Counted from the first letter of the stretch, positions 35,715 through 45,701 are shown. The stretch: 64,000 nucleotides of DNA from CAZROT01 sp964601895 (GCA_964601895.1 CAZROT010000009.1:1-64000), one strand, 5' to 3'. Notes: generated by a model from the letters alone, not told the origin. Made by a program: numbers and translations.

Positions 35715-37283
35715 ATGAAGAAGCTTTTTTGGACAGTACTGTTAAGTGCTGTCGCTCACAGTCTATTGTCCCAGGAAGTATTTAATAATAATATTAATGA
35801 CCGTGCTTACTTGCTGGAACTTGCCAAAAATGTTAATGACACGGGCTACATCAACCGTCGCAGTAAGGGTTTGATGGTGGGAGACAAGATGCCTGATATG
35901 TTGTTAACTGATCTTGGCAAACTCATTAATTACCAGGGAAGCGAAAAGCGAATTTCTGATTTCAAGAGAAAGTTGATTGTATTTGATTTTTGGAATACCT
36001 GGTGCAAGCCATGTATTGAAGGTTTCCCTAAAATGGAGCAATTACAAAAGGAACTGGGAGATAAAATTCAAATATTCCTCGTTAATGATGCGGAAACGGA
36101 AGAGATGATATCGCAGTCCAACACAAAATTCAAAATGCCTCAATTACCCATAATCGCAAAGCATCCTAATGAAAAGGAGGACAACTATTCGCTTTTAGCA
36201 CAACCAGACTTTTTTCCTGCTACATCAAGTGGTCAGCAAGTCTGGATTGGCCCGGATGGGATTGTGCGGCTGAGGGGAACTTCCAGGAATAATTATAGCC
36301 AAAAAATGATGGATGTCCTTGAGGGCAAAGATGTGTTCATGAGTAAATTAAATGGTACGGCTGTTTTCGCTAACAAGTTGGTTCCTTACCATGATGTGGT
36401 GTATAATTTTAAAAATAACCCGGTTCGGCAGGGCTCTCTGATTACCGCATTTAATATGAACTATGACCCAGAAACCCGCCCTACTATTGAGAACCTAATT
36501 GATACTGTGTTAAAGACCAGGCGCAGTACATACATAAATCAAGATATTCTTTCCCTTTATCTTTTTGCTTACAGGCCATTTCTAAAAAGCTTCAAAGAAA
36601 ACCTGCTTTATGGACCGTCTAATAATTTAGGCACAATCGAAACAAGGCATGGGCTCGGTCTTAATTCATTTATTATATCCGAAGGAATAGATACTTCAGA
36701 ATACATATATGAACTCTCCGACCATTTTGCTTTACCACCAGATATTGCCCTTGTTAATGCCCGCAAATGCTACGAGCAGATTGCACCGATGGAAATTACA
36801 GAAGAACAGTTTTTAGAGAATATGCGGTATGATCTGAACCGTTTTATCGGCAGCAAATATGGCACGGAAGTAATAAAAGAGAAAAGAAGAGTCAAGTGCT
36901 ACGTACTGACCCGCACTTCCAGTATGGATAAAGTTAAGGCAGCACCCCACGCTAAACAAAGCAAGAGAATCATAGACTCGGGAGATACGAAGGCTTTGCA
37001 TTTAATTGGGATGCTTTCAGATTTGGGTCGGATAGGATGTCGTGACTCTAAAGCCATTCATGATTTTTTTGACCAAGAACATGCAAAAAGGAATTCCTTG
37101 TTTTTCCTCAATGAGACAGGCTGGAATAAGGACAAATTGATTGATATAACGATCCCGCCACCTGAATCTTACAAGAGTATGAGTGAACTTGGGAATGCTT
37201 TAAAGAAATATGACCTCGCTATTAAAGAGGAATACAGGGAGTTAGAATTTCTTGTATTGAAAGAAGTAGGTAATCGGCAGTGA
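35715..37283 (+). CDS. TlpA-type thioredoxin with DUF3738-like C-terminal domain (first copy)
   Basis: 522 residues with signal peptide. A TlpA/AhpC thioredoxin fold lies at about 50-200, with active site WCKPC (C97, C100). The C-terminal 300 residues show the pattern of DUF3738-type domains: MRYDLNRFIG, a KCYVLTR strand, NETG, and a final helix-strand. It is a periplasmic thiol oxidoreductase, probably reducing or shuffling disulfides on the imported substrate. It should receive electrons through the DsbD encoded downstream. A paralogue follows 39 bp later. Confidence 0.85.
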   Translation: MKKLFWTVLLSAVAHSLLSQEVFNNNINDRAYLLELAKNVNDTGYINRRSKGLMVGDKMPDMLLTDLGKLINYQGSEKRISDFKRKLIVFDFWNTWCKPCIEGFPKMEQLQKELGDKIQIFLVNDAETEEMISQSNTKFKMPQLPIIAKHPNEKEDNYSLLAQPDFFPATSSGQQVWIGPDGIVRLRGTSRNNYSQKMMDVLEGKDVFMSKLNGTAVFANKLVPYHDVVYNFKNNPVRQGSLITAFNMNYDPETRPTIENLIDTVLKTRRSTYINQDILSLYLFAYRPFLKSFKENLLYGPSNNLGTIETRHGLGLNSFIISEGIDTSEYIYELSDHFALPPDIALVNARKCYEQIAPMEITEEQFLENMRYDLNRFIGSKYGTEVIKEKRRVKCYVLTRTSSMDKVKAAPHAKQSKRIIDSGDTKALHLIGMLSDLGRIGCRDSKAIHDFFDQEHAKRNSLFFLNETGWNKDKLIDITIPPPESYKSMSELGNALKKYDLAIKEEYRELEFLVLKEVGNRQ

Positions 37284-37322
37284 TGAGTATTGCGTAATTA
37301 TCAAACAGATATAATAATTACA

Positions 37323-38777
37323 ATGAAACCGACCATTATTGGACTTTTTATTTTGTTGTCCCTTAGTTCCTCCGGGCAAAATTGGATTAATCGAATCAAG
37401 GATGACGATTATAGTACAAGGCTTGCTAAGGGATTAAATGTAGGCGATATCATTCCCGATGTTCCTTTGGGTGATATACATAACAAGCAGTTGTTAGTGG
37501 GAAAAGATAAATTCTCCGATTTCAAAGGAAAACTTATCATACTTGATTTCTGGAATTCATGGTGTAGTACCTGTATTGAAGGATTTTCAAAAATGTCTAA
37601 ACTACAGGAACTGTTTGGAGATCAAATCCGGATAATACTTGTTAATGATTTCGAAGTAATTGACACTTTACTAAGTACCAATGGTCGCAACTATTTAGAC
37701 AGCCTGATCCCCAAAAATCTTGTATCAGTTTTTACGAAAGAATGGCTTACGGACCATGAATTGAAAAAGTATTTCCCGTCCCGTGAAACAGGTGAGCAAG
37801 TGTGGATTATGAATAACAAAATAGAACTAAGAGGAGATCCTGCCAATAACCAACCTGGCAAAATAAGAGAGGCCCTTGCCGGGAAACCTGTCTTTTGCTT
37901 GAATACCGCTAACACTACACCAGTATTGGATAAGACAGTTCCTTATTATTCATTAATTACTGATTTTAAATCTACACCCCTGCGATTAGGATCATTTTTT
38001 ACTTCGTATAATAATGATTATGATCCATATGGTTTTCAGCTAGCAAAGATTGTTGATTCTTCTGCAGGAACATACAGAGAGACATATTTGAACAAGGAAG
38101 TATTGCACTATCTAGATTTATGCTATAATGATGTCCTTGACAAAATAAGAGAATCGGTCATTTGTAGTCCTTCATTAACTAAGTATGGAGAGTTCTATAT
38201 TTTGCCCAAAGACCCTTACCGTTATACTTACCGGCGAGTCTTTGATCGAATTGATAAGATATCTCTTACAGATGAGCATATAATTAAGTCGAAATTATGC
38301 TATGAGATGGTAGTTCCGCTTACGCTTTCCGAAACGGAGAGAAGGCAGGTCATGTTAGATGATTTAAAGCGGTACTTGAATTCTTTATATAAAACAAGGG
38401 TGGAATTAAGAACAGTTAAACTGCCGGTCTATATTGTTACTACCACTATTCCTTCGGAAAATTTTAAATCTATCTCTACAGATCCCGAACACGACGTATT
38501 GGGCCAAATAAACAATGCCTTCTATTTCAGTGAATCCTTGAAGACACTTCTGCGTGAAAACAAAAAACATGGCAAGCCATACTTTGTATTAAATGAAACA
38601 GGGTTCCCTTTAAGAAAATTCCCTATCAGCATGTTTATAGATTTAGGAATTCCTGATAAGGGGAAGGGACTAAAAACGGTAGAAGATCTTCGGAAAATAT
38701 TGAATATGCACAACCTGGATATAAAGGAAGATATCAGAGAGATGAAGTTTATCGTTATCACAGACGATAGTAATTAA
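37323..38777 (+). CDS. TlpA-type thioredoxin with DUF3738-like C-terminal domain (second copy)
   Basis: 484 residues from ATG 37323 (MKPTIIGLFI, a signal peptide). The same architecture as the previous gene is kept: WCSTC (C81, C84) in the thioredoxin domain, then DDLKRYLNSLYKTRVE, VYIVTTT and NETGFP in the DUF3738-like half. The two paralogues keep the CxxC flanks DFWN(T/S)WC and CIEGF but differ in the linker. Duplication within the operon suggests division of labour between two substrates or redox steps. Confidence 0.85.
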   Translation: MKPTIIGLFILLSLSSSGQNWINRIKDDDYSTRLAKGLNVGDIIPDVPLGDIHNKQLLVGKDKFSDFKGKLIILDFWNSWCSTCIEGFSKMSKLQELFGDQIRIILVNDFEVIDTLLSTNGRNYLDSLIPKNLVSVFTKEWLTDHELKKYFPSRETGEQVWIMNNKIELRGDPANNQPGKIREALAGKPVFCLNTANTTPVLDKTVPYYSLITDFKSTPLRLGSFFTSYNNDYDPYGFQLAKIVDSSAGTYRETYLNKEVLHYLDLCYNDVLDKIRESVICSPSLTKYGEFYILPKDPYRYTYRRVFDRIDKISLTDEHIIKSKLCYEMVVPLTLSETERRQVMLDDLKRYLNSLYKTRVELRTVKLPVYIVTTTIPSENFKSISTDPEHDVLGQINNAFYFSESLKTLLRENKKHGKPYFVLNETGFPLRKFPISMFIDLGIPDKGKGLKTVEDLRKILNMHNLDIKEDIREMKFIVITDDSN

Positions 38778-38944
38778 GTGGATAATGGTCAACATTCTAA
38801 GGCTGGGAATATTATGACCTATTTAGAACTAAAAACAGGTACAAATGGAAGTGGGGATTAAACTAATTAATAAGTTTCTTGGCACTTACAAAATCTGAGA
38901 AATAAATTTCAAATAGTAAAACAATTTAAAATACTCACATAAAA
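38778..38944. other. Intergenic region before the metalloprotease
   Basis: 167 bp, AT-rich. No gene, no clear terminator, and no assigned promoter. The metalloprotease may still be read from the upstream operon. Confidence 0.3.
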
Positions 38945-41566
38945 ATGAAACGGATAATAATTGCTATAACAGGATTGATTTTTTTTACCGGTACAGGCTT
39001 TTGTAATTCCAATAACACTTTGTTTTATGGCCCGCAACGCCCAGATAGTGCGCAGGGGAAAAAGGCGATCATAAGCGACTCAACAAGAAAAGTTGCCAAG
39101 ATAAAACCTTACCAGGAAGTAATAACATCAAAAGCTATTTCGGATTTCGGACTGTTGACCTCTCACAAAGTGGAGGAGCGCTATCTTTTTGAACTACCAG
39201 ACACGATGTTTGGAAAAGATATTTTAGTAGTTACCCGCATCAGTAAAGCAGCTACTGCTAACCGGCCGAATAATGGATTTTCCGGGTATGCAGGGGATGA
39301 ATTAGATCGGAATGTGGTGCGCTTTGAAAAAGGCCCCAACTACAAAGTATTTCTTAAAAATATTTCTTATAACGGGGATAGGTCAGCCGATTCTAATACG
39401 CAAGGGATGTACCTGGCTGTGCAGAACTCCAATATCCAACCCATCATTGCTTCATTTGAAATCAAGGCTTATAGCAAGGATAGCAGTGGAATTGTAATTG
39501 ATCTTACAGATTATATCAACGGCGATAACTCATTGTTTTCTTTTTCTGCTACTGCAAAAAAAGCCTATAAACTTGCCGGCCTGCAGGCAGACAAATCTTT
39601 CGTTAGCACTGTCACCTCATTCCCTACTAATACAGAGGTTCAGACCCTAAAGACTTTTATCAGTGGCGAGGGAGGGTTTGCCACCTATGAATTAAATACT
39701 TCTTTACTTCTGCTTCCAGTAATTCCGATGCAGATACGCCATTACGATGCAAGAGTGGGTTATTTTTCAACTGAATACCGGAATTTTGACGCTCCCCAGG
39801 AAGCAAAGATCAAAACACTGACTGTTCGCTGGCGAATGGAACCCAAGGAAGAGGATATTCCCAAATACTTACGGGATGAACTGGTAGAGCCTAAAAAACA
39901 GTTGGTCTATTATATTGATCCTGCGACCCCCAAAAAGTGGATACCTTATTTGATTGCAGGTGTTAATGAATGGCAAAAAGCTTTTGAACAGGCTGGTTTT
40001 AAGAATGCCATAATTGCGAAAGAGGCCCCGACAAATGATCCGGAATGGAGTTTGTATGATGCCAGACACAGCGCTATCGTATATAAACCTTCCTTTGTAG
40101 CAAATGCCAGCGGACCTAATGTTAACGATCCCCGAACCGGCGAGATCCTGGAATCCCATATCAATTGGTATCATAATGTGATGCAACTGGTAAGGGATTG
40201 GTATATGATCCAGGCCGGCCCTAATGATCCCAGGGCAAGGAAAATGGTATTTGACGAAGAATTAATGGGTGAACTGATAAAATTTGTTTGCGCCCATGAA
40301 GTGGGACATACATTAGGCTTACTGCACAATTTCGGGTCTTCCTCTACAGTACCTGTAGAAAAACTTCGGGACAAGAATTATTTGCAGGAAAACGGCCATT
40401 GTCCCTCTATTATGGATTATGCACGCTTTAACTATATTGCTCAGCCGGAAGACAAAATACCTGCTGATCTCCTTATGCCCCGCATCGGCGTTTATGATAA
40501 ATGGGCCATTGAATGGGGATACCGCTGGTTTCCTCCATTCAAGAGTGAGGACGAAGAAAAAACCTTTTTTAATAACTGGGTGATCAAAAAAACGGGTGCT
40601 GATAAACGACTTTGGTTTGGTATGCAATTTCCTTTCGGTGTGATTGATTACCGCTGCCAGTCGGAAGACCTGGGCGATAATGCGATGAAAGCTGGGACCT
40701 ATGGCATCAAAAATCTTCAACGTGTGATGGACAGTATTTTTTCATGGAGCCGTGTTGCTAATGAAGGAATTACTGGAAACCTATATAATATCAGGACACA
40801 GTTATATGGACAATACTTCCGGTATATAAATCATGTACTCAATTATTTTACAAACCCTCGTCTTAACTGGAAAACAGTAGAGGAGACAGGAAGCCAGATT
40901 GAGTATCCTTCAGGAAAGCTACTGGTGGAGGCCATGTCTTTCTTAGATAAAGAACTTTTTACTACCCCAAACTGGCTGATCAATAAGAAAATGGAAAACT
41001 ATATAGGCGGTAATGGAATTTCGCAGCCGTTAGGTTTTCAAAGGCCTGCGTTAGAAAAATTATTGTCTTATGAAACCTATTCCCAGCTTTCTATTAAAGC
41101 TTCTTCTACTTTGGCGAAGAATGAATACAGCTATGATGACTTGCTGCGTGAGTTATCCTCCTGCATCTGGAGGGAATTGAAGTCGGGCAGTCCGATTGAT
41201 TTTTCAAGACGGGCATTACAAGTGGCGTATGTGCGGCAATTGTCCGCCGGTGCAAACGGGAAGCAGTTGTTAGGGTTCCCGGCGATTATGAAGCAGCATA
41301 TCCGTGAATTGCAACCGAAGGTGAACAGTGCATTGCTTGCAACAAAGGATAAGGATACCCGTGTACACCTGGCATATATAAAGGACCTGCTAAAGGAAGC
41401 ACTTGAATCGAAACCCCCGGTAGCAGCCGAAGAGAAACCGAAGATCGGAATAGCGGACCAAAGCATCCTTCAATTAATAGAAGAGTCCTCCCGAGTTGGT
41501 GCATTTCCTTTGAATTGCTGGGACGATACACTAAGGAATGATTTGTTTAACCCCGTTTATGAATAA
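38945..41566 (+). CDS. Zinc-dependent metalloprotease (DUF5117/DUF5118 type)
   Basis: 873 residues with signal peptide. The N-terminal part fits DUF5118 (KPYQEVITSKAISDFGLL) and DUF5117 (VRFEKGPNYKVFL). A metzincin-like catalytic core has HEVGHTLGLLH at 451-461 (H451, E452, H455, H461). The C-terminal part is helical. It is a secreted or periplasmic protease. Its place behind SusCD and two thioredoxins suggests that it processes an imported, disulfide-bearing peptide. The sequence shows no lipobox. Confidence 0.88.
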   Translation: MKRIIIAITGLIFFTGTGFCNSNNTLFYGPQRPDSAQGKKAIISDSTRKVAKIKPYQEVITSKAISDFGLLTSHKVEERYLFELPDTMFGKDILVVTRISKAATANRPNNGFSGYAGDELDRNVVRFEKGPNYKVFLKNISYNGDRSADSNTQGMYLAVQNSNIQPIIASFEIKAYSKDSSGIVIDLTDYINGDNSLFSFSATAKKAYKLAGLQADKSFVSTVTSFPTNTEVQTLKTFISGEGGFATYELNTSLLLLPVIPMQIRHYDARVGYFSTEYRNFDAPQEAKIKTLTVRWRMEPKEEDIPKYLRDELVEPKKQLVYYIDPATPKKWIPYLIAGVNEWQKAFEQAGFKNAIIAKEAPTNDPEWSLYDARHSAIVYKPSFVANASGPNVNDPRTGEILESHINWYHNVMQLVRDWYMIQAGPNDPRARKMVFDEELMGELIKFVCAHEVGHTLGLLHNFGSSSTVPVEKLRDKNYLQENGHCPSIMDYARFNYIAQPEDKIPADLLMPRIGVYDKWAIEWGYRWFPPFKSEDEEKTFFNNWVIKKTGADKRLWFGMQFPFGVIDYRCQSEDLGDNAMKAGTYGIKNLQRVMDSIFSWSRVANEGITGNLYNIRTQLYGQYFRYINHVLNYFTNPRLNWKTVEETGSQIEYPSGKLLVEAMSFLDKELFTTPNWLINKKMENYIGGNGISQPLGFQRPALEKLLSYETYSQLSIKASSTLAKNEYSYDDLLRELSSCIWRELKSGSPIDFSRRALQVAYVRQLSAGANGKQLLGFPAIMKQHIRELQPKVNSALLATKDKDTRVHLAYIKDLLKEALESKPPVAAEEKPKIGIADQSILQLIEESSRVGAFPLNCWDDTLRNDLFNPVYE

Positions 41567-41608
41567 TCAATCACAATTATTTATTCAAGGCATCTTAAAA
41601 CGTCAATC

Positions 41609-42325
41609 ATGAAAGTAAAAATCCTAATCAGTGCTATCGCCCTGACGCTGCTGATCTCGTCTTGTGAAAAGGATGAGCAGTTTATAGCTTATTCCAATCT
41701 AACCGGTTTTAATGCCGTCCTAAATACCAGCATCCGTATGCTTCCTGACAGCATAATGACTGCGGGTATGAAAGCGGATGTTGCCGTCAATGCAAAAGGG
41801 ACATTAATACTGCCCCGCACCGCTATACCGATTAAAATTCAAAACACGGCCGATAATAGTACACTTTATAACGGGCAATTAGACTTTAAATCCGGCATTT
41901 ATACTCTCTTTATTGCCGGGGATGTTGCTTCGCCTGAAGCTATTCTGAAAGAGGAAACCGATTTTCCGTTTATACGAACCGATGATGGGGTGACCACTTC
42001 CGACAGTGTTGTGAATGTTCGCTTTGTCAATTTATCGTCCAATAGTGTGCCCTTGAAAATCAAACTGGCAAGTGCCACCGGCAATGAAGTGGATAACCTG
42101 CCTTACAAAGCGATCGGAAACTGGAAAGCATACAATTCGCTTACCGCAAGCACTGTCTATGCCTTTCAGTTACGGGATGCGGCTACAGATGCGCTGATTA
42201 CCACTTTCAATTTTACTGCAAACAGCGCAAACCGGTTTAAGAATGTCACGCTTGTTGTCAGGGGATTGCAAGGAACAACCAGCGGTGGCAGTGCTTTTGG
42301 CGTAACAGCATTGAATTATTTTTAA
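41609..42325 (+). CDS. DUF4397-like lipoprotein
   Basis: 238 residues, lipoprotein signal ending SSC (Cys19). The beta-rich body resembles DUF4397 proteins, with SGIYTLFIAGD, VVNVRFVNLSS and TLVVRGL. It is probably a surface or periplasmic accessory protein; role unknown. It follows the protease by 42 bp and precedes the DsbD genes in the same direction. Confidence 0.75.
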   Translation: MKVKILISAIALTLLISSCEKDEQFIAYSNLTGFNAVLNTSIRMLPDSIMTAGMKADVAVNAKGTLILPRTAIPIKIQNTADNSTLYNGQLDFKSGIYTLFIAGDVASPEAILKEETDFPFIRTDDGVTTSDSVVNVRFVNLSSNSVPLKIKLASATGNEVDNLPYKAIGNWKAYNSLTASTVYAFQLRDAATDALITTFNFTANSANRFKNVTLVVRGLQGTTSGGSAFGVTALNYF

Positions 42326-42378
42326 TTACTTGATTTAATAAATGAGTAACCCTTATGTAAACACTAAAGTGAATAATT

Positions 42379-42831
42379 ATGACACTGAATTTATTTTTTG
42401 TTGTTTTTTCCTGGCTGTTTAGCTGGGGAACAACTGCTCCGCAGAACCCTGTTACCTGGACTTATTCCGCAAAGAAACTGGGAGATAAAAAATATGAACT
42501 AAGGCTTGCTGCCACAGTGGAAGGTGGCTGGCACATTTATAGTCAAACAACTCCAAAAGGAGGGCCATTCCCTACAACAATAAAGTTTGTTAAGAATCCC
42601 CTGGTTATTCCCGCAGGAAAAATCAAGGAGGACGGGTATATGCAAATTAAACATGAAGAAGTGTTTGGCGTAGATGTGCATTACTATGACGAGAAGGTAG
42701 AATTTGTCCAGGTTGTAACATTGAAAGCAAACGTAAAAACGAGTATAAGCGGGTCAGTCGAGTTCATGGTTTGTGATGAGGAAAAATGCCTGCCTCCTAA
42801 GACAATTCCATTCTCTATTTCCATTCAATAA
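42379..42831 (+). CDS. Stand-alone DsbD N-terminal (alpha) domain protein
   Basis: 150 residues with signal peptide. Matches the DsbD alpha/disulfide bond corrector domain: VEGGWHIYSQTTPKGGPFP and the redox pair in CDEEKCLPP. As a separate protein it would carry electrons from the DsbD membrane core to periplasmic partners. It sits 18 bp before the dsbD gene, whose own N-terminal domain lacks these cysteines. Confidence 0.8.
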   Translation: MTLNLFFVVFSWLFSWGTTAPQNPVTWTYSAKKLGDKKYELRLAATVEGGWHIYSQTTPKGGPFPTTIKFVKNPLVIPAGKIKEDGYMQIKHEEVFGVDVHYYDEKVEFVQVVTLKANVKTSISGSVEFMVCDEEKCLPPKTIPFSISIQ

Positions 42832-42849
42832 TTACATGGCAAGCTACAA

Positions 42850-44736
42850 ATGAAATTGATTTTTTTTATTTATTTCCTGTTGCTCTCTTTTGACGGTTTA
42901 TGTAATCAACAGCCAGTCGGCTGGAAGCTGTCTGCTGAAAGAATGAATGTTGACCGGTATGTTCTTATACTGGAAGCAGAGATAGTAGAAGGATGGAATG
43001 TGTATGCTGAAGCAGACAAGGAACTGGGACTGGAAGATATTCAATTGCAATGGCAACATACAGGAGTTACAGCAGCGAAGCGTAGTCAAATCTCTACTGT
43101 ATTTGATTGTGCCGATCCATTGTTTGGAAATAAAGAATTAAAAGTTTACCGGGATCATATTGTTATTCATCAGGAGATCCAAATAAAAGGTCTCATTCCA
43201 TCAAAAATATCTGTTACGATCACTGGCTTTGCTTCCCGGAAAGATGAGTTTTTGCCACTAACAAAAACAATGGAAGTAACATTAGAAGGTGGAAAAGATA
43301 CTGTAAAAACCAAAAACTTTACTGTTGATTTGAATAATCCTGTTGCCCGTTGCGGTGATCAAACAGGTGTTGGACAAAAAGGATTGTGGTCTGTATTCGG
43401 CAAAGGCTTTTTGGGAGGGCTGCTGGCACTTCTGATGCCGTGTATATTTCCCATGTTGCCGGTAACAGTTTCCTTTTTTATAAACAGGGCAAACAGCCGA
43501 CAACAAGCCATCCGGCATGGCGTGTTGTATGGCAGCTTTATAGTTTTGATTTACCTGGCTACCAGTCTTCCTTTTCATGTTGTGGGTAAAGTGAACCCAC
43601 AACTCTTTAACATCATTGCTACAGATAAGTGGGTAAACCTCGCATTTTTTTTTGTGTTCTTATTGTTCGCCATGTCGTTGTTTGGACTATTTGAATTAAA
43701 GTTACCAGGTGCAAATAAAGCCGGTCGAAAGAGCGATGTTGCGAGCAGTGCGGGGATTTTTTTTATGGCACTTACACTTGCCATCGTATCCTTCTCCTGT
43801 ACCGGGCCGATACTTGGTTTTTTGCTGGTCAATTCTATCAGTGAAACAAACGGAGCCTGGGCGTTAACCACAGGCATGGCAGGATTTGGGCTAGCATTGG
43901 CTTTGCCCTTCGGACTATTCGCCATATTTCCGCAATGGATGAAGAAACTCCCGAAAAGCGGCGGCTGGATGGAAACGCTTAAAAAGTCATTGGCGTTTGT
44001 TGAACTGGCATTGGCCTTAAAGTTTCTAAGCAATGCTGATCTGGTAGAACATTGGGGGTTGCTGAAGCGGGAAATTTTTATAGCGATCTGGCTACTCATT
44101 ACCATAACACTGGCATTATACCTATTGGATATAAAATGGCTGCTTCGTTATGGTAAGTTTAATATTACTAATGGACGACTTTTATCCGGAATATTGGTTT
44201 TATTGTTTGCGGCTTACCTCATCCCGGGACTTACACAAGGCAAACATGCTAATTTAAAATGGGTCAGCGGTTTTCCACCCCCGCTCTCGTACAGTGTATA
44301 TGGAAAAGATAATGTACATGGAAAAGGACTGGAGCCGGATGTGGTGAATGATTATGATAAAGCTATTGCACTTGCTAAAGAAGCTGGAAAACCTTTACTC
44401 ATTGATTTTACCGGGTGGGCTTGTGTGAATTGCCGGAAGATGGAAGAGAATGTATGGACAAAGCCAGCTATACAGAACCTGATCGAATCAAAATTTGTGT
44501 TAGTGTCTTTATATGTTGATGATCGTTCTGAACTGGAGGATGGAAGTACCGTAGGTAATAAATGGGCAGCGTTCCAGTCAAAATATTTTGGTTCAGCCTC
44601 ACAGCCGCAGTATGTGATATTATCACCTGATGAACAGTTATTGAATCACCCGGTAGGATATACAGCCGCATCCGATTATGAGGCATGGCTGGAATGTGGA
44701 GCTGAAGCCTTTCAAAAAATACAAACTACACAATGA
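42850..44736 (+). CDS. dsbD: Thiol:disulfide interchange protein DsbD (core plus thioredoxin)
   Basis: 628 residues: N-terminal beta domain (about 20-160), eight-span membrane core with MPCIFPMLP and SFSCTGP (cysteines of the CcdA/DsbD core), C-terminal thioredoxin domain with ACVNC (C525, C528). It moves electrons from cytoplasmic thioredoxin to the periplasm. The N-terminal domain has FASRKDEFLPL in place of the usual Cys-bearing loop, so it seems redox-dead and is complemented by the preceding protein. The stop overlaps the dapA start (ATGA). Confidence 0.9.
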   Translation: MKLIFFIYFLLLSFDGLCNQQPVGWKLSAERMNVDRYVLILEAEIVEGWNVYAEADKELGLEDIQLQWQHTGVTAAKRSQISTVFDCADPLFGNKELKVYRDHIVIHQEIQIKGLIPSKISVTITGFASRKDEFLPLTKTMEVTLEGGKDTVKTKNFTVDLNNPVARCGDQTGVGQKGLWSVFGKGFLGGLLALLMPCIFPMLPVTVSFFINRANSRQQAIRHGVLYGSFIVLIYLATSLPFHVVGKVNPQLFNIIATDKWVNLAFFFVFLLFAMSLFGLFELKLPGANKAGRKSDVASSAGIFFMALTLAIVSFSCTGPILGFLLVNSISETNGAWALTTGMAGFGLALALPFGLFAIFPQWMKKLPKSGGWMETLKKSLAFVELALALKFLSNADLVEHWGLLKREIFIAIWLLITITLALYLLDIKWLLRYGKFNITNGRLLSGILVLLFAAYLIPGLTQGKHANLKWVSGFPPPLSYSVYGKDNVHGKGLEPDVVNDYDKAIALAKEAGKPLLIDFTGWACVNCRKMEENVWTKPAIQNLIESKFVLVSLYVDDRSELEDGSTVGNKWAAFQSKYFGSASQPQYVILSPDEQLLNHPVGYTAASDYEAWLECGAEAFQKIQTTQ

Positions 44737-45644
44737 AACCAAATCTTTCTAGTCAATTAAGCGGAACTGGTGTCGCCCTCGTTACCCCATTTACCAAATC
44801 CGGTGATGTTGACTATACTGCGCTTGCCAATCATGTTGAATTTGTAATTGAGGGTGGTGTGGATTACCTCGTTGTCCTGGGAACCACCGGTGAAACTCCT
44901 GTGTTAAGTCTGGAAGAAAAGACAACCATTATCTCGCATTGCAGGGATATAAATGCAGGACGTGTGCCCATCGTTGCTGGTATCGGCGGAAATAACACCC
45001 ATTCAGTCTTAGAGGAGATCAATGTGCTGCCTCTTGAAGGAGTATCAGCGATATTAAGCGCCAGCCCCTATTATAATAAACCATCGCAGGAAGGAATATT
45101 TCAGCATTATAATGCGGTTGCGGATCTTTCACCTGTACCAGTGCTTTTGTATAATGTTCCTGGTAGGACTGGCAGTAATATCACGGCAGAGACAACACTG
45201 CGGTTGGCAGAGCATGAAAATATTACAGGCATTAAGGAAGCAAGCGGGAACATGATTCAGTGTATGCATATCCTGGAAAAAAGAACCCCGGATTTTTTAG
45301 TATTGTCAGGGGACGATCACCTGACATTGCCTTTAATGGCTCTTGGTATGGATGGGGTAATCAGTGTAGCCGCCAACTGCTTTCCGAATGAATTTTCATT
45401 GATGGTACGGCTTTGCCTTGAGAATGCGTATGACGATGCCTCTATTGCACATTATAAGTTATTGCGGGCATTTGACCTGCTATTCGCTGAAAATAATCCC
45501 GCTGGTGTTAAGGCATTTTTATCAGAGATAGGGATTGTAGAAAATAAATTGAGGCTGCCTCTGGTGAGTGTGCAGAAAGGATTGCAAAAGGAAATCAGGC
45601 GTTACATAAATTCTGTAAAGGAAATGGATGTAGCCGGGTCATGA
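44733..45644 (+). CDS. dapA: Dihydrodipicolinate synthase
   Basis: 303-residue class I aldolase with GTTGETP (T51-T52), PYYNKP (Y114), Y140 followed by NVPGRTG (R145) and the Schiff-base lysine K168 in TGIKEASGN. These include the arginine that marks true DHDPS rather than N-acetylneuraminate lyase. It condenses pyruvate with aspartate semialdehyde in lysine/DAP synthesis. An ATGA overlap with dsbD makes it part of the uptake operon, an odd partner; it is probably an extra copy carried by the ICE. Confidence 0.9.
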   Translation: MKPNLSSQLSGTGVALVTPFTKSGDVDYTALANHVEFVIEGGVDYLVVLGTTGETPVLSLEEKTTIISHCRDINAGRVPIVAGIGGNNTHSVLEEINVLPLEGVSAILSASPYYNKPSQEGIFQHYNAVADLSPVPVLLYNVPGRTGSNITAETTLRLAEHENITGIKEASGNMIQCMHILEKRTPDFLVLSGDDHLTLPLMALGMDGVISVAANCFPNEFSLMVRLCLENAYDDASIAHYKLLRAFDLLFAENNPAGVKAFLSEIGIVENKLRLPLVSVQKGLQKEIRRYINSVKEMDVAGS

Positions 45645-45701
45645 TAGAATTTATCAGTTCTTTCCTTACTGTGAAACTATTTGAAGAATATTAACTATTT
45701 A

